Source: Candidatus Gottesmanbacteria bacterium (lineage in GTDB: Bacteria; Patescibacteriota; Microgenomatia; 2-02-FULL-39-11). Taken from it: a stretch of 5,038 bases of DNA. Under the pieces are notes generated by a model, which worked only from the letters and a program-made list of their open reading frames with translations, made no database searches and was not told where the DNA came from. The stretch lies in NCBI GenBank assembly GCA_016218275.1, contig JACREK010000103.1, forward strand, positions 1-5,038, given 5' to 3'. Shown here piece after piece: positions 5,025-5,038 of the stretch. The position numbers and the translations under genes are program-made. Positions within the stretch are counted from its first letter, which is position 1, and each line of letters starts with the position of its first letter.

Positions 5025-5038
5025 CTTCCAAAGTTGCA

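Overview
The window holds an AT-rich SUF iron-sulfur cluster assembly locus, with all six recognisable genes on the minus strand. In transcription order (high to low coordinates) they are: a DEDD-type 3'-5' exonuclease-like protein (5002-4430), an Rrf2/IscR-type regulator with four clustered cysteines (4276-3875), SufC ATPase (3629-2808), SufB scaffold (2629-1229), a half-length SufD (1081-437) and a small soluble Rieske ferredoxin (381-73). No cysteine desulfurase (SufS) or sulfur carrier (SufU/SufE) is visible; they may lie beyond position 1. Three of the six genes end in TGA at sensible C-termini, so the standard code fits.

The organism is probably a candidate-phyla-radiation (Patescibacteria) bacterium, perhaps Microgenomates-like. 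This rests on the short SufD, the AT-rich genes with weak or absent Shine-Dalgarno sites, the gene order, and the dense palindromic repeats. It is an inference from general familiarity, not a proven placement.

Most of the unusual content is repeats and RNA structure. One family of modular, terminally inverted palindromic elements (GTCATTCCGAG ... GGATGAC) occupies three of the five intergenic gaps (B 2642-2785, C 3675-3795, D 4285-4377), and a fourth, partial copy lies just downstream of the Rieske gene (A 1-63). All four have the same orientation. The sufB-sufD gap instead holds a nested inverted-repeat structure. Its 15-bp outer arms reach from the sufB stop to 4 nt before the sufD start, and it encloses a near-perfect RNA hairpin. 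The last gap (sufD-Rieske) contains the distal arm of a hairpin that straddles the sufD stop codon.

sufC carries two further insertions inside its reading frame: a 7-bp tandem repeat and a double palindrome of about 60 bp, which together explain why the protein is about 25 residues longer than usual.

Functionally, SufB, SufC and SufD would form the scaffold-ATPase complex that builds Fe-S clusters, the Rrf2 protein probably senses cluster status and controls the operon, and the Rieske protein is either an electron carrier or a client. The exonuclease is probably an unrelated neighbour.
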